Below are positions 34,210-40,899 of a stretch of DNA of 58,206 bases, piece by piece. Source of the stretch: a virus. A model generated the notes under the pieces. It was not told the origin of the DNA, did no database searches, and saw only the letters and a program-made list of their open reading frames with translations. The stretch covers positions 1-58,206 of IMG/VR virus record IMGVR_UViG_3300027668_000020; one strand, written 5' to 3'. How positions within the stretch are numbered: position 1 is the first letter of the stretch; the number at the start of each line of letters is the position of its first letter. Made by a program: the position numbers and the translations under genes.

Positions 34210-34503
34210 CTATTCTGTAGGGAATGTCCCTACAACCCAATACACGTTGGCGTCGATTCGCTTACCAACACCCTCTATCCAAGTCATTGGTGGGTCGTAC
34301 TCACATATACTTAATACACTTAGCCGTCCTTGTAACCATTTAGGAACAGCCTCATTAGTAATATAGCCCCCCTCGAAGGGGGAGTCAACACATTCCATAC
34401 CTATACATGTAACATTTAGTTCATTAGTATCAGTATGTACCTCAACGCGATACATAATGTCCTTTGGTGTACTATCGTAGCTAAACGTGTTATGCGTAGA
34501 CAT
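34210..34503 (-). CDS. Small paralogue of the C-terminus of the 321-aa protein
   Basis: This is a 97-aa protein. Residues 55-90 (LQGRLSVLSICEYDPPM, then VGKRIDANVYWVVG) align with the end of the preceding 321-aa protein (IEGKLSVLSICDVGDFV, then VGRRAMDTVYYVYA). The two genes overlap by 14 bases in different frames, so this looks like a local duplication. The last residues are encoded by the 17-bp palindrome. The domain is not one I recognise. Confidence 0.6.
   Translation of the reverse strand: MSTHNTFSYDSTPKDIMYRVEVHTDTNELNVTCIGMECVDSPFEGGYITNEAVPKWLQGRLSVLSICEYDPPMTWIEGVGKRIDANVYWVVGTFPTE
34217..34233. repeat. 17-bp palindrome, copy at 34.2 kb
   Basis: GTAGGGAATGTCCCTAC, with 7-base perfect arms and a 3-base loop. 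It covers the last codons of the 97-aa gene (TFPTE) and lies 18 bases before the 44-aa gene start, with AGGAG between them. It is one of ten copies or near copies in 34.2-41.8 kb. Confidence 0.85.
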
Positions 34504-35455
34504 AATATACCGTGTCCATAGCGCGACGACCTACGGTATCAACAAAGTCACCCACATCACAGATAGATAGTACCGACAACTTACCTTCTATTTCTTCGGG
34601 TAGGGTTTCTTGCCCATACGTACGAGTACCATGCACCTTGTCCACCATTCCCGAATACTCTCTAATACTTCGGGCTATTGACGTAACATCAGTAAGGCGT
34701 ATAACGTCATACTTTACCTCCTCTCTACGTACGTAAACACGTACGGCATACAGGTCTATACAGGTAGTTCCTATCGCGTCTTGAATCTTTATAGCTTCCC
34801 TTACCTTGGTTACCTTGTCCTTGACATCATTACTTAGGAACGCGTGGTGAGTATCCACTAGGTGACAAAGCTCCTTCCACACCTCTGTCCGCTGTCCCTC
34901 TCTAATCCCGTCAGTAGTCAACCCCAGTTCATTAAGGTTAACCCTTATAACGGAACGGTTACTGGCTGCCTGTTTGTTGATAGTATAGAGGGTATCTTCA
35001 AAGGTAGCCGCCACCACATCTTCGTGGCTTATAGGTAGAAGGTATCTGTTGGCGTTGCGAGTAGCTGTGGTTATATTCCCCGTCACCTTTAGTCGGCGTT
35101 GCATCCTGTAGTCATCGTACTTGCCATTGGATATTTTGGGGGAGTATACGGCAAACTTTGAGTCTCCCTCACGCCCAACAGAGTAGTCTCCGTAACCTAC
35201 CCAACCCATGCAGAACACATCGGTGGGGTCATACACGTAGAACTTCCTAGCCGCCTCATGTCTACGAATAGTAGTAGCAAACTTACAGCCTCTAAAACCT
35301 ACACTCAGTAGATAGTCTAGTAAAAAAGACTCAAAACCACCTTGGCGGTTTGGGAACAGTGACCAATTAGGATCACGTAGGTCACTGTGGGTAAAAACAA
35401 CAAACTTTTCTTTATCTGTATCTAATTCCTGTACGCAGGGTAGGTCGCTATTCAT
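34490..35455 (-). CDS. Unknown 321-aa protein
   Basis: The start at the second ATG (35455) is chosen because it stands 7 bases after GGAG, exactly as in the other genes with the same leader module. The protein reads MNSDLPCVQELDTDKEKFVV and contains FVVFTHSDLRDPNWSLFPNR, VFCMGWVGYGDYSVG and a conserved-looking end shared with the 97-aa neighbour. No catalytic motif, membrane helix or known fold is evident. It lies in the AAA/VWA block and may work with it. Confidence 0.55.
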   Translation of the reverse strand: MNSDLPCVQELDTDKEKFVVFTHSDLRDPNWSLFPNRQGGFESFLLDYLLSVGFRGCKFATTIRRHEAARKFYVYDPTDVFCMGWVGYGDYSVGREGDSKFAVYSPKISNGKYDDYRMQRRLKVTGNITTATRNANRYLLPISHEDVVAATFEDTLYTINKQAASNRSVIRVNLNELGLTTDGIREGQRTEVWKELCHLVDTHHAFLSNDVKDKVTKVREAIKIQDAIGTTCIDLYAVRVYVRREEVKYDVIRLTDVTSIARSIREYSGMVDKVHGTRTYGQETLPEEIEGKLSVLSICDVGDFVDTVGRRAMDTVYYVYA

Positions 35456-35489
35456 CATATTTCTCCGAGTTGGTAGGGAATGTCCCTAC
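35456..35489 (-). promoter_or_regulatory. 34-bp leader module (palindrome plus ribosome site), copy A
   Basis: Read leftward: palindrome GTAGGGACATTCCCTAC (35473-35489), then CAACTC, then GGAG and a short spacer to the start at 35455. The same order is found at 38863, 39838 and 40237. The palindrome can form a hairpin in the mRNA just before the ribosome site. Confidence 0.8.
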
Positions 35490-35491
35490 AG

Positions 35492-36379
35492 TTACTTTGT
35501 TTTGTACTCTTGGTACGAGTTAGTGAACGTACCCTTATGATTTACCCACGCATTGAACTTGGCGCGGAACTTCTTAGGGTCACTTGTTAGGCTGACGTTA
35601 ATCACCGAATTTATAGCCATACTATGCCAGTACCTGTTACCCATGCTATCTGCTAGTTCACATAGGAACGCGTGTACCATAGTGGTACGTTGCTCGTGTT
35701 GCTCTTCTACTAACATGTCTCTGAACGTGTCCCCACCCATACGACCAGCCTCCATCCTAGCCTCGCGGTTAGACTCCCAGTTCATAGTGCCCTCAAGTAT
35801 GGGGGTCATAGTCCATGCCCAGTGTAGGTATTCATCGATAGCTTTTTTGTACGGTGCCTTGGCTTCTTTGTTAACACGTACACGTGTGACAGGTATAGGG
35901 TGTTCATCACTGGACAGTGTCCAAGGTGCGTAATGTCTGTGCCCCGCTACAGAACTGTTAGTCCTTCCTGCGGTAAACACTACAGGCTTGCGCTCATCCT
36001 TGGGTAGGTAGTAGCGGTTGCTTACTAGATGAAGTATGTACTGCTTGCCGTTGTCTACTATGAACCGCATACCCATAGGCATACACCGCTCAAGGAACGC
36101 GTACCTACCATTGTGCGCGTAGTCACCTGTCTCGTTACGAAACCATACTGTGTCAGTGTTATCGTCATTACGAACCCAGACCACTGCGGCAGTGTGCGAC
36201 TGTTCATGCTCCCCGCGATCTGATAACACGTACTGGTGTGGTGATACCTTGACGATACATTCCCACTTACGTCTGCGATCGCCGAGAGGCACTATGTTAG
36301 TACCCCTGATTGGTTTGGTGTTGTTGTACAAATGTTCCACGTGAGTGAAACTGTCTAGCCCATAATCATACATAGCCAT
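35492..36379 (-). CDS. Unknown 295-aa protein
   Basis: This 295-aa protein begins MAMYDYGLDSFTHVEHLYNN. It contains NIVPLGDRRRKWECIVKVSP, SDRGEHEQSHTAAVVWVRND and a C-terminal helix-rich part (EEQHEQRTTMVHAFLCELAD). It is rich in Arg, His, Trp and Tyr. No signal peptide or known motif was found. It overlaps the VWA gene stop by one base, so it is likely co-translated with it. Its stop is 3 bases before the palindrome of the next leader. Confidence 0.55.
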   Translation of the reverse strand: MAMYDYGLDSFTHVEHLYNNTKPIRGTNIVPLGDRRRKWECIVKVSPHQYVLSDRGEHEQSHTAAVVWVRNDDNTDTVWFRNETGDYAHNGRYAFLERCMPMGMRFIVDNGKQYILHLVSNRYYLPKDERKPVVFTAGRTNSSVAGHRHYAPWTLSSDEHPIPVTRVRVNKEAKAPYKKAIDEYLHWAWTMTPILEGTMNWESNREARMEAGRMGGDTFRDMLVEEQHEQRTTMVHAFLCELADSMGNRYWHSMAINSVINVSLTSDPKKFRAKFNAWVNHKGTFTNSYQEYKTK

Positions 36380-37629
36380 TACAAGTCCCTCGATTTAATA
36401 TGTACACGTTTACCTACAGTGGGGTTAGCGTTCTCGTTGTCCAAGATAGTCCACAGTACAGGGAACTTCCAGTCTCCCCAGCCCCCGTACAGGTACCCGT
36501 CAGTCAGTACGATAGCGGCTTGTGGACTAATACCGTTCTTAGCCATGTACTCAGTAAGGCACGTAACGTCTGTGCCTCCACCTCCACGCGGCTTGGTAGA
36601 CTTGACTAGCTGCGCCATCTCGTTCATCTCATAGGTTTCATCCCCTACCACAGAACTACCCCAGTACAGTACTCGTACCTTGCTGACCTTGACTGTTGCA
36701 AGTATCTCTGCGACTGCGGATAACATCAAAGTAAGCTCCCGTTGCCCTATCGAACCTGATGTATCGGGGGCAAATACTAGCTCATCCACCCGTTCGCTAT
36801 ACCTAGAGGGCATATACACGTCCTGCCCTAGCAACCTGCGGTTGGGTCTAGCCCATGTAGAGTAATCGTTGCCCCTACACGTTGACTGTACAAAGTCACG
36901 TAGTACATCACGCCAGTTGACCTTGGTCTTGAGTAGCTCATCTATGTCACGCGGTACATCGGCACCCATCTTACCAGCCGCCATTGCTCCTTGACGTATA
37001 GCTTCATCGATGTCACGTTCCAAGTCCTTGGCTTCTTCTTCCGATAGCTCCTGTGCCCCCTCCCAGTCGTGTTCGTCGAAGCCTGTTCCCTCGTCAGTAG
37101 GGGATTCCCTACCATCACCGTCACCACCACCACCATCACCATCGTCCTCATCAGCAATCCTTCGCATGTCTTCGTCTAGGTCACGCGCATACTTGAGTAT
37201 GTTGAACACCTGTGCGGTGTCCATGTCCCTATACTTCTCATCGACCAGCGCACCTTCCGGTAGTACCGCAAACCCGTCCGTGTTGGCATCCCGTATCTTT
37301 ATGTTGATCACGTAGTCCATAGCCATGTTAGCCAGAGCAGCGTCTTCTTTCCATAGATGCTCCCATGTTCGTAGGTGGCGGTACAGCTTGTGGTAGTTCT
37401 CATGTAACACCACCCCACGTAATTCGGCATCGGTAAGGCCAGCCACAAACTTACGCCCGTACTTCTCATCCCTCCCGTTAGTACACGCTGTGGGTAAGTT
37501 GTCTTCGATGACCTTATCTCCGATCATTAGTACTGCTGCTAGGGCGGTGTACCTAGGCTCCCCTAGTATCTTAACGACTGCCTTGGTCAGTCGCTGTTCT
37601 TCTGTCAGTCCATCACTGTTTAGTAACAT
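36379..37629 (-). CDS. VWA / putative metallopeptidase protein (DUF2201/CobT-like)
   Basis: This 416-aa protein has an N-terminal part with HENYH at about 76-80 (RGVVLHENYHKLYRHL), an HExxH zinc motif like that of the DUF2201 metallopeptidase domain. A middle Asp/Gly-rich acidic linker (DEDDGDGGGGDGDGRES) follows. The C-terminal VWA-like domain shows the metal site DTSGS (FAPDTSGSIG) and LTDGYLYGG. Such proteins pair with MoxR/CobS-type ATPases, and one is encoded just upstream. The start at 37629 is used because AGGAG is 7 bases upstream; the longer frame only reads the palindrome. Confidence 0.75.
   Translation of the reverse strand: MLLNSDGLTEEQRLTKAVVKILGEPRYTALAAVLMIGDKVIEDNLPTACTNGRDEKYGRKFVAGLTDAELRGVVLHENYHKLYRHLRTWEHLWKEDAALANMAMDYVINIKIRDANTDGFAVLPEGALVDEKYRDMDTAQVFNILKYARDLDEDMRRIADEDDGDGGGGDGDGRESPTDEGTGFDEHDWEGAQELSEEEAKDLERDIDEAIRQGAMAAGKMGADVPRDIDELLKTKVNWRDVLRDFVQSTCRGNDYSTWARPNRRLLGQDVYMPSRYSERVDELVFAPDTSGSIGQRELTLMLSAVAEILATVKVSKVRVLYWGSSVVGDETYEMNEMAQLVKSTKPRGGGGTDVTCLTEYMAKNGISPQAAIVLTDGYLYGGWGDWKFPVLWTILDNENANPTVGKRVHIKSRDL
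37097..37112. repeat. Palindrome variant inside the VWA gene
   Basis: GTAGGGGATTCCCTAC lies within the coding sequence for the acidic linker of the VWA protein (residues ESPT). The arms GTAGGG/CCCTAC are intact with a 4-base loop. It has no start codon or ribosome site after it, so it may be an internal site or a chance resemblance. Confidence 0.5.
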
Positions 37630-37768
37630 TGCATTTCTCCTGTGTAGGGACATTCCCTACCATCTTGTGTACGTCTACCAACAACAGCCTAGCTTGCTTG
37701 CGCTCTCGTTTGGTAATGAGGCGGGTAAGGTAACCCCGCGTTGATCGTGTCTGGCGACTGTCTCTCAT
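37613..37768 (-). CDS. 51-aa basic protein overlapping the VWA gene
   Basis: This short frame starts in an AAATGA overlap with the stop of the AAA ATPase gene and runs into the first codons of the VWA gene. It reads MRDSRQTRSTRGYLTRLITK, then RERKQARLLLVDVHK, then VGNVPT encoded by the palindrome. It is strongly basic and fills the gap between ATPase and VWA genes. The overlap with the start of the VWA gene suggests coupling. It may be real, but no function is known. Confidence 0.45.
   Translation of the reverse strand: MRDSRQTRSTRGYLTRLITKRERKQARLLLVDVHKMVGNVPTQEKCNVTKQ
37644..37660. repeat. 17-bp palindrome before the VWA gene
   Basis: GTAGGGACATTCCCTAC on the + strand, 14 bases before the VWA start at 37629, followed leftward by ACAGGAG. 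It is also coding for the end of the 51-aa frame. Confidence 0.85.
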
Positions 37769-38862
37769 TTCTTGTCACTTGAGAACATGTACCCGTTATT
37801 CCTACACCAATCAGTAAACCTGCTGTTACTCATAACAGCGTTGCGGTGAGGATACTTGGCGTGTCGCGCACCATGTACAAACAGACCTTGCGCTTCTGTA
37901 TCTAGACGTGCCATGTATATCATCCAAGCATCTACCCATTCGCGGTTCATAGATTGTAGGGATCGATACACCACCATACATACAGTGGCGTCTTTCGAGG
38001 GTATTGTGGCGTTGTGAGGGTCATCCTTAATAGATTGTAGACTAGGTAAGTCATCACCGAGCTTTACGAATGCCATAAGAGCCTTGGCACCGGACGCACC
38101 AATAGTACCTATGAGGGCATTGGTCAGTAGGTCATCATCTAAATGCTCACGCTCCAACAGAATATCCGATGCCGCGTGTAGGGATCGAGGCGTTACAAAC
38201 TGACTACCGGATGGTGCCTGTGGGTGGTATATGTACGGGTTGTCATCAGGGTTCTGCACATCAGAGAATGATTGAAACAGTGCAGGGTTGTCCTTAGCCC
38301 AGCCACACAGTACAGGGTCTAGCCCATTGGGTATCGCAAAGTTAGCCAGCCATTCCATGTTAGCTTGCTTCTTGAGTCGTAACCTAGTGACGCGGTTACA
38401 GGCATGGGCAGGTAGTGTGTCACCTAGATTCTCTGCACCTAGGTTAGAGGTAGCGAACACTATAGACTCAGGGTGTAGCGTGTAATCACCTATCTTACGC
38501 TCCAACATCAGGCGCAGTAGCCCATTGAGTATCTCGCGCTCTGCCTTACCGACCTCATCGATCATCAGTATCAGCTTGACGCCTAGGTGTACACCCAGTT
38601 CTTCGTTGGTCAGGTACTTGACGTAGCCTGTGCCATCGTCCATATGTTGTATCTTAGGTATAGTTATATCGCCCGGAACCTTGGTCGTACAGTCAAAGTA
38701 ACAGAGTATATGATCAGGATGCTTCTCACCTATAGCTGCTAGTGCGGACGATTTGCCCTCACCCATGTCACCTTCCATCACTACGGTGCGCTTGTGCCCT
38801 ATCCTTGAGATTAGAGTCACGGCTTGGGGTATAGTCGATGCGTATATATGTTCTGCGTTCAT
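37765..38862 (-). CDS. AAA+ ATPase, MoxR/CobS-like
   Basis: This 365-aa ATPase has Walker A EGDMGEGKSSA at about 30-40, Walker B KLILMIDEVGKAEREILN near 94-110, and a sensor-like SIVFATSNLGAENLGDTLP with HACNRVTRL following. Small MoxR/CobS-type ATPases use this layout to remodel target proteins or load metal with a VWA partner, here encoded directly downstream. The gene begins after leader module B. It ends in an ATGA overlap with a 51-aa frame. The target in the phage or host is unknown. Confidence 0.8.
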   Translation of the reverse strand: MNAEHIYASTIPQAVTLISRIGHKRTVVMEGDMGEGKSSALAAIGEKHPDHILCYFDCTTKVPGDITIPKIQHMDDGTGYVKYLTNEELGVHLGVKLILMIDEVGKAEREILNGLLRLMLERKIGDYTLHPESIVFATSNLGAENLGDTLPAHACNRVTRLRLKKQANMEWLANFAIPNGLDPVLCGWAKDNPALFQSFSDVQNPDDNPYIYHPQAPSGSQFVTPRSLHAASDILLEREHLDDDLLTNALIGTIGASGAKALMAFVKLGDDLPSLQSIKDDPHNATIPSKDATVCMVVYRSLQSMNREWVDAWMIYMARLDTEAQGLFVHGARHAKYPHRNAVMSNSRFTDWCRNNGYMFSSDKK

Positions 38863-38896
38863 GTTATTTCTCCGAGTTGGTAGGGGATGTCCCTAC
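38863..38896 (-). promoter_or_regulatory. 34-bp leader module, copy B
   Basis: Read leftward: a palindrome variant (38880-38896, one arm mismatch), then CAACTCGGAGAAATAAC and the AAA ATPase start at 38862. The spacing of GGAG to ATG is 7 bases, the same as in copies A, C and D. Confidence 0.8.
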
Positions 38897-38898
38897 GG

Positions 38899-39837
38899 TT
38901 ATAGGTCAAGTGAAGGTAAGTTAGCGATAACGTCATCTATAGACGCTTTGGTTTCGGCACGCAGGGTGGGGGATGTTCTTAGTCCGTCTGCGGTAACACC
39001 ACGAACAGAGTCTTCTAGACTCCTGCGTATCGCCTCCTGCTTACTGTCTCCTGTCACGTTGCACGACTTTAGTAGGTCGATAACATCTAGCACGTTGTCT
39101 ACCAGACTACCCTTGAACACTAGGGCACCTGTCGAAGGCGATACGTACTCACCTGCTTCTGGTTCACGTAGTCGCTCAGACATATTGGACACAGCTACGT
39201 GTACACGTTTCCACATGCTGTTCATAGCCCCGTCAAATCTGGCGTTGTGGTACTTGTTCATGTGGTCTTTGAGTACCTGCGTCTGCTCGTTACCCACGCT
39301 AATGCGGAAGTCGTTTGGGTCAGAGATAGAGAAGTATGCTATCCGAAACTCAAACTTGTCTGCTAGGGACTCAGTAGTCGGGTAGTCCGCTGCGTTGTGC
39401 AAGTCACCCAGTCGTGCATTCTCTTGAGCGCGATCCCAGTCGTACGCTCCAAGGAACTCTCCTTTCAATCGGTAGAACTCCCCCTGCATATCGGTCATCA
39501 ACTCGTTGTACTTGAAATACGTTTCAGTAGGTAACATACGATGCCCCATGTCATTCCAAGGTAGGGTCATTGCGTAGTGTAGGTTGCGTGCGTTACTCGC
39601 TAGAGTATGAAGTGCCTTGAGAGAAGCACTATCACCCAGTAACACCTTACCGACTGTCGCGGTATCCTTGTTAGCGTTGTTGTCCACTACCACCTTGGCG
39701 GATGCCGCCTTGTCTTTCTTGGTATTTCTGCCCCACTTGCTGCACGTATGCTCTACTAGCATGGCAGACGAACTGATTGAGGGAAGGCTTATCTCTGGTG
39801 CTTCGTTTAGGTTTGATGCTTCGTTTAAGTTAGTCAT
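38899..39837 (-). CDS. Unknown 312-aa protein, possibly DUF3150-like
   Basis: This 312-aa protein starts MTNLNEASNLNEAPEISLPS at 39837, 7 bases after GGAG of leader module C; a longer frame from 39864 only reads the module. Residues about 80-200 are helical with LPWNDMGHRMLPTETYFKYN and RLKGEFLGAYDWDRAQ. The position next to an AAA/VWA pair and the size match DUF3150, a phage protein often found there, but I cannot confirm the match. It may act as substrate, adaptor or third part of the AAA/VWA system. Confidence 0.5.
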   Translation of the reverse strand: MTNLNEASNLNEAPEISLPSISSSAMLVEHTCSKWGRNTKKDKAASAKVVVDNNANKDTATVGKVLLGDSASLKALHTLASNARNLHYAMTLPWNDMGHRMLPTETYFKYNELMTDMQGEFYRLKGEFLGAYDWDRAQENARLGDLHNAADYPTTESLADKFEFRIAYFSISDPNDFRISVGNEQTQVLKDHMNKYHNARFDGAMNSMWKRVHVAVSNMSERLREPEAGEYVSPSTGALVFKGSLVDNVLDVIDLLKSCNVTGDSKQEAIRRSLEDSVRGVTADGLRTSPTLRAETKASIDDVIANLPSLDL

Positions 39838-39871
39838 GTTATTGCTCCGAGTTGGTAGGGACATTCCCTAC
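39838..39871 (-). promoter_or_regulatory. 34-bp leader module, copy C
   Basis: Read leftward: palindrome GTAGGGAATGTCCCTAC (39855-39871), then CAACTCGGAGCAATAAC and ATG at 39837. Its first half also encodes the end of the 63-aa membrane protein (VGNVPTNSEQ). Confidence 0.85.
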
Positions 39872-40030
39872 GATAGATGACGCGGCTGCGTCCGTTGATA
39901 TAAGGTATGCACATAGGCAGACCATAATGATTGCGCCAACAGTCAACCCGCGAAGGTAACTTCTTTGGCACTGCTTGTTTAGCAGGTAGGCATCTGCGGC
40001 ATTGATAGCCTCACGTTGTAGGTCGTCCAT
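39839..40030 (-). CDS. 63-aa single-span membrane protein
   Basis: This reads MDDLQREAINAADAYLLNKQ, then a membrane helix (LTVGAIIMVCLCAYLIST) near residues 29-46, then a short tail whose last 10 residues (VGNVPTNSEQ) are encoded by leader module C. The start overlaps the previous stop (TAATG). The basic residues before the helix favour N-terminus in the cytoplasm. It may act on the host membrane. No family was recognised. Confidence 0.55.
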   Translation of the reverse strand: MDDLQREAINAADAYLLNKQCQRSYLRGLTVGAIIMVCLCAYLISTDAAASSIVGNVPTNSEQ

Positions 40031-40236
40031 TACTCACCCCCTAGTTCGACTATCATGCCGATCATCTGCTCGCGGTTAGTAGGGCATTCCCTACGGACTA
40101 GCCTATCGCGCCAGCTATCTCTGCCTTGTACTTCTCGCTCCTTGCGGTCAAACATATCTTTATGAAGCTCAAACATTTCACGTAGTTGTTCATCTATGCC
40201 TTGCGCTACAGTCTCTTGCTCTGTTGGTATAGTCAT
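40030..40236 (-). CDS. 68-aa charged protein, first gene of the operon
   Basis: This is the first gene after the strong promoter at 40.32-40.35 kb. It reads MTIPTEQETVAQGIDEQLRE and is rich in Glu, Arg and Met (FELHKDMFDRKEREVQGR). The start at 40236 follows GGAG of leader module D with 7-base spacing. Its second half contains a palindrome copy (40079-40094) in the coding sequence (residues ECPT). Being first, it may be an early takeover or regulatory protein; nothing more can be said. Confidence 0.55.
   Translation of the reverse strand: MTIPTEQETVAQGIDEQLREMFELHKDMFDRKEREVQGRDSWRDRLVRRECPTNREQMIGMIVELGGE
40079..40094. repeat. Palindrome variant in the 68-aa gene
   Basis: GTAGGGCATTCCCTAC, with 6-base arms GTAGGG/CCCTAC, lies in coding sequence about 50 bases before the 63-aa gene start. 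It differs by one lost base from the main form. Confidence 0.7.
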
Positions 40237-40270
40237 GGTATTGCTCCGAGTTGGTAGGGACATTCCCTAC
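40237..40270 (-). promoter_or_regulatory. 34-bp leader module, copy D
   Basis: Read leftward: GTAGGGAATGTCCCTAC (40254-40270), then CAACTCGGAGCAATACC and ATG at 40236. It lies in the leader of the transcript that should start near 40311, so the palindrome is transcribed. A second hairpin (GGGAC/GTCCC near 40283-40297) is also in this leader. Confidence 0.85.
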
Positions 40271-40317
40271 AGTAAAAGTAAAGGGACACAGCGTCCCCGC
40301 CCCGTAATGGGATTACC

Positions 40318-40346
40318 AGTATAACACACCTAGCTAAACATGTCAA
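40318..40346 (-). promoter_or_regulatory. Strong sigma70-type promoter, leftward
   Basis: Read leftward: TTGACA (40346-40341), a 17-base spacer and TATACT (40323-40318), with TG one base before the -10 box (extended -10). This matches the host sigma70 consensus at 11 of 12 positions with ideal spacing. It should drive the leftward block from 40236, and with no phage RNA polymerase seen, it is likely an early promoter. Confidence 0.85.
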
Positions 40347-40383
40347 GTTGTCTACTGTTATACCCAAACGTGACTAACGGTGT

Positions 40384-40748
40384 ATTGTTACACATTGTTA
40401 CACATTGTTACGTAGGGTAGGCTTGTAAGTCCTTGATAACGCTCGAATGTTACAATGTTACGTTTTTGAGGGAAATATAGGGGGAAATAATTCGCTCTAA
40501 CCCCCTCGAACGAATTTGTCACAGTGTGTAGCTTCGCCAATAAGACCCTATATATATTCAAAAAAATGTCACAAAGTAATGTATATTAAAAAGACACATA
40601 ATTAATCACTTTTAGCTAGGTTTTTTTGGGCATAAGGCTTCACTGCCCGACACGATCCGACACGATCCGACACGTTCCGATACTGTGACATTTTTTTGTA
40701 ACATTGCATTACAAACACGTAACATTGCGGGGTAAAATGTAACATTGC
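40384..40748. other. Iteron-rich control region, candidate replication origin
   Basis: Three copies of ATTGTTACAC/ATTGTTACGT (40384-40413, period 10) and two of AATGTTAC (40446-40461) face three copies of (T/C)GTAACATTGC on the other strand (40697-40707, 40718-40728, 40738-40748; period 20-21, two helix turns). Between them lie an AT-rich stretch (about 40540-40625) and three 10-base tandem CACGATCCGA-like units (40651-40680). There is no convincing gene. Ordered iterons facing an AT-rich core are typical of origins or partition sites. It borders the strong promoter and replication block. Confidence 0.6.
40647..40680. repeat. Tandem 10-base repeats
   Basis: CACGATCCGA, CACGATCCGA and CACGTTCCGA stand head to tail at 40651-40680, preceded by CCCGA. 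They lie inside the iteron region. One turn of DNA per unit would put bound protein on one face. Confidence 0.75.
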
Positions 40749-40752
40749 TCTG

Positions 40753-40769
40753 GTAGGGACATTCCCTAC
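40753..40769. repeat. Stand-alone 17-bp palindrome
   Basis: GTAGGGACATTCCCTAC next to the last iteron. Read leftward it is followed by CAGAGCAATG, a shortened form of the leader module in which CTCG is lost, but the frame after it (40602-40745) does not look like a gene. Confidence 0.8.
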
Positions 40770-40776
40770 GTCTGAC

Positions 40777-40847
40777 GCTCAACGCTAACAAGGAACTGGT
40801 CTTGGATGGGCGTCTGCCTAGATGCTCAACGCTAACAAGGAACTGGT
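40777..40847. repeat. 24-bp direct repeat, two perfect copies
   Basis: The 24 bases starting GCTCAACGCTAACAAGG occur at 40777-40800 and 40824-40847, 47 bases apart, each preceded by a CGTCTG-type stretch. They lie between the iterons and the terminator of the 66-aa gene, in non-coding DNA. They are probable protein-binding or recombination sites. Confidence 0.85.
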
Positions 40848-40871
40848 ATCCGATTCACTTTTTTACAGGCG

Positions 40872-40894
40872 AAAAAAAGCCCCTCGAAAGGGGC
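40872..40894 (-). terminator. Rho-independent terminator after the 66-aa gene
   Basis: GCCCCT (40879-40884), loop CGAA, AGGGGC (40889-40894); read leftward, seven T residues follow. It lies 6 bases after the stop of the 66-aa gene and insulates the control region from transcripts entering from the right. Confidence 0.85.
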
Positions 40895-40899
40895 GGTGA

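Noticed and set aside
38753-39385. 210-aa + strand frame opposite the AAA ATPase and 312-aa genes
   Set aside because: It covers the leader module and two supported genes on the other strand, and is a Ser/Leu-rich shadow.
39838-39864. Earlier start at 39864 (MSLPTRSNN) for the 312-aa gene, and the like at 40263 and 37653
   Set aside because: The extra codons are just the palindrome and ribosome site; proper GGAG-to-ATG spacing of 7 bases fits the later starts.
40602-40745. 47-aa minus-strand frame after the stand-alone palindrome
   Set aside because: It only reads through the iterons and CACGATCCGA units; its GAGCA site directly touches the ATG, and composition is not protein-like.
40384-40748. 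CRISPR array in the iteron region
   Set aside because: Units are about 10 bases and spacers are too short and irregular; no cas genes apart from the unrelated Cas4-like nuclease.
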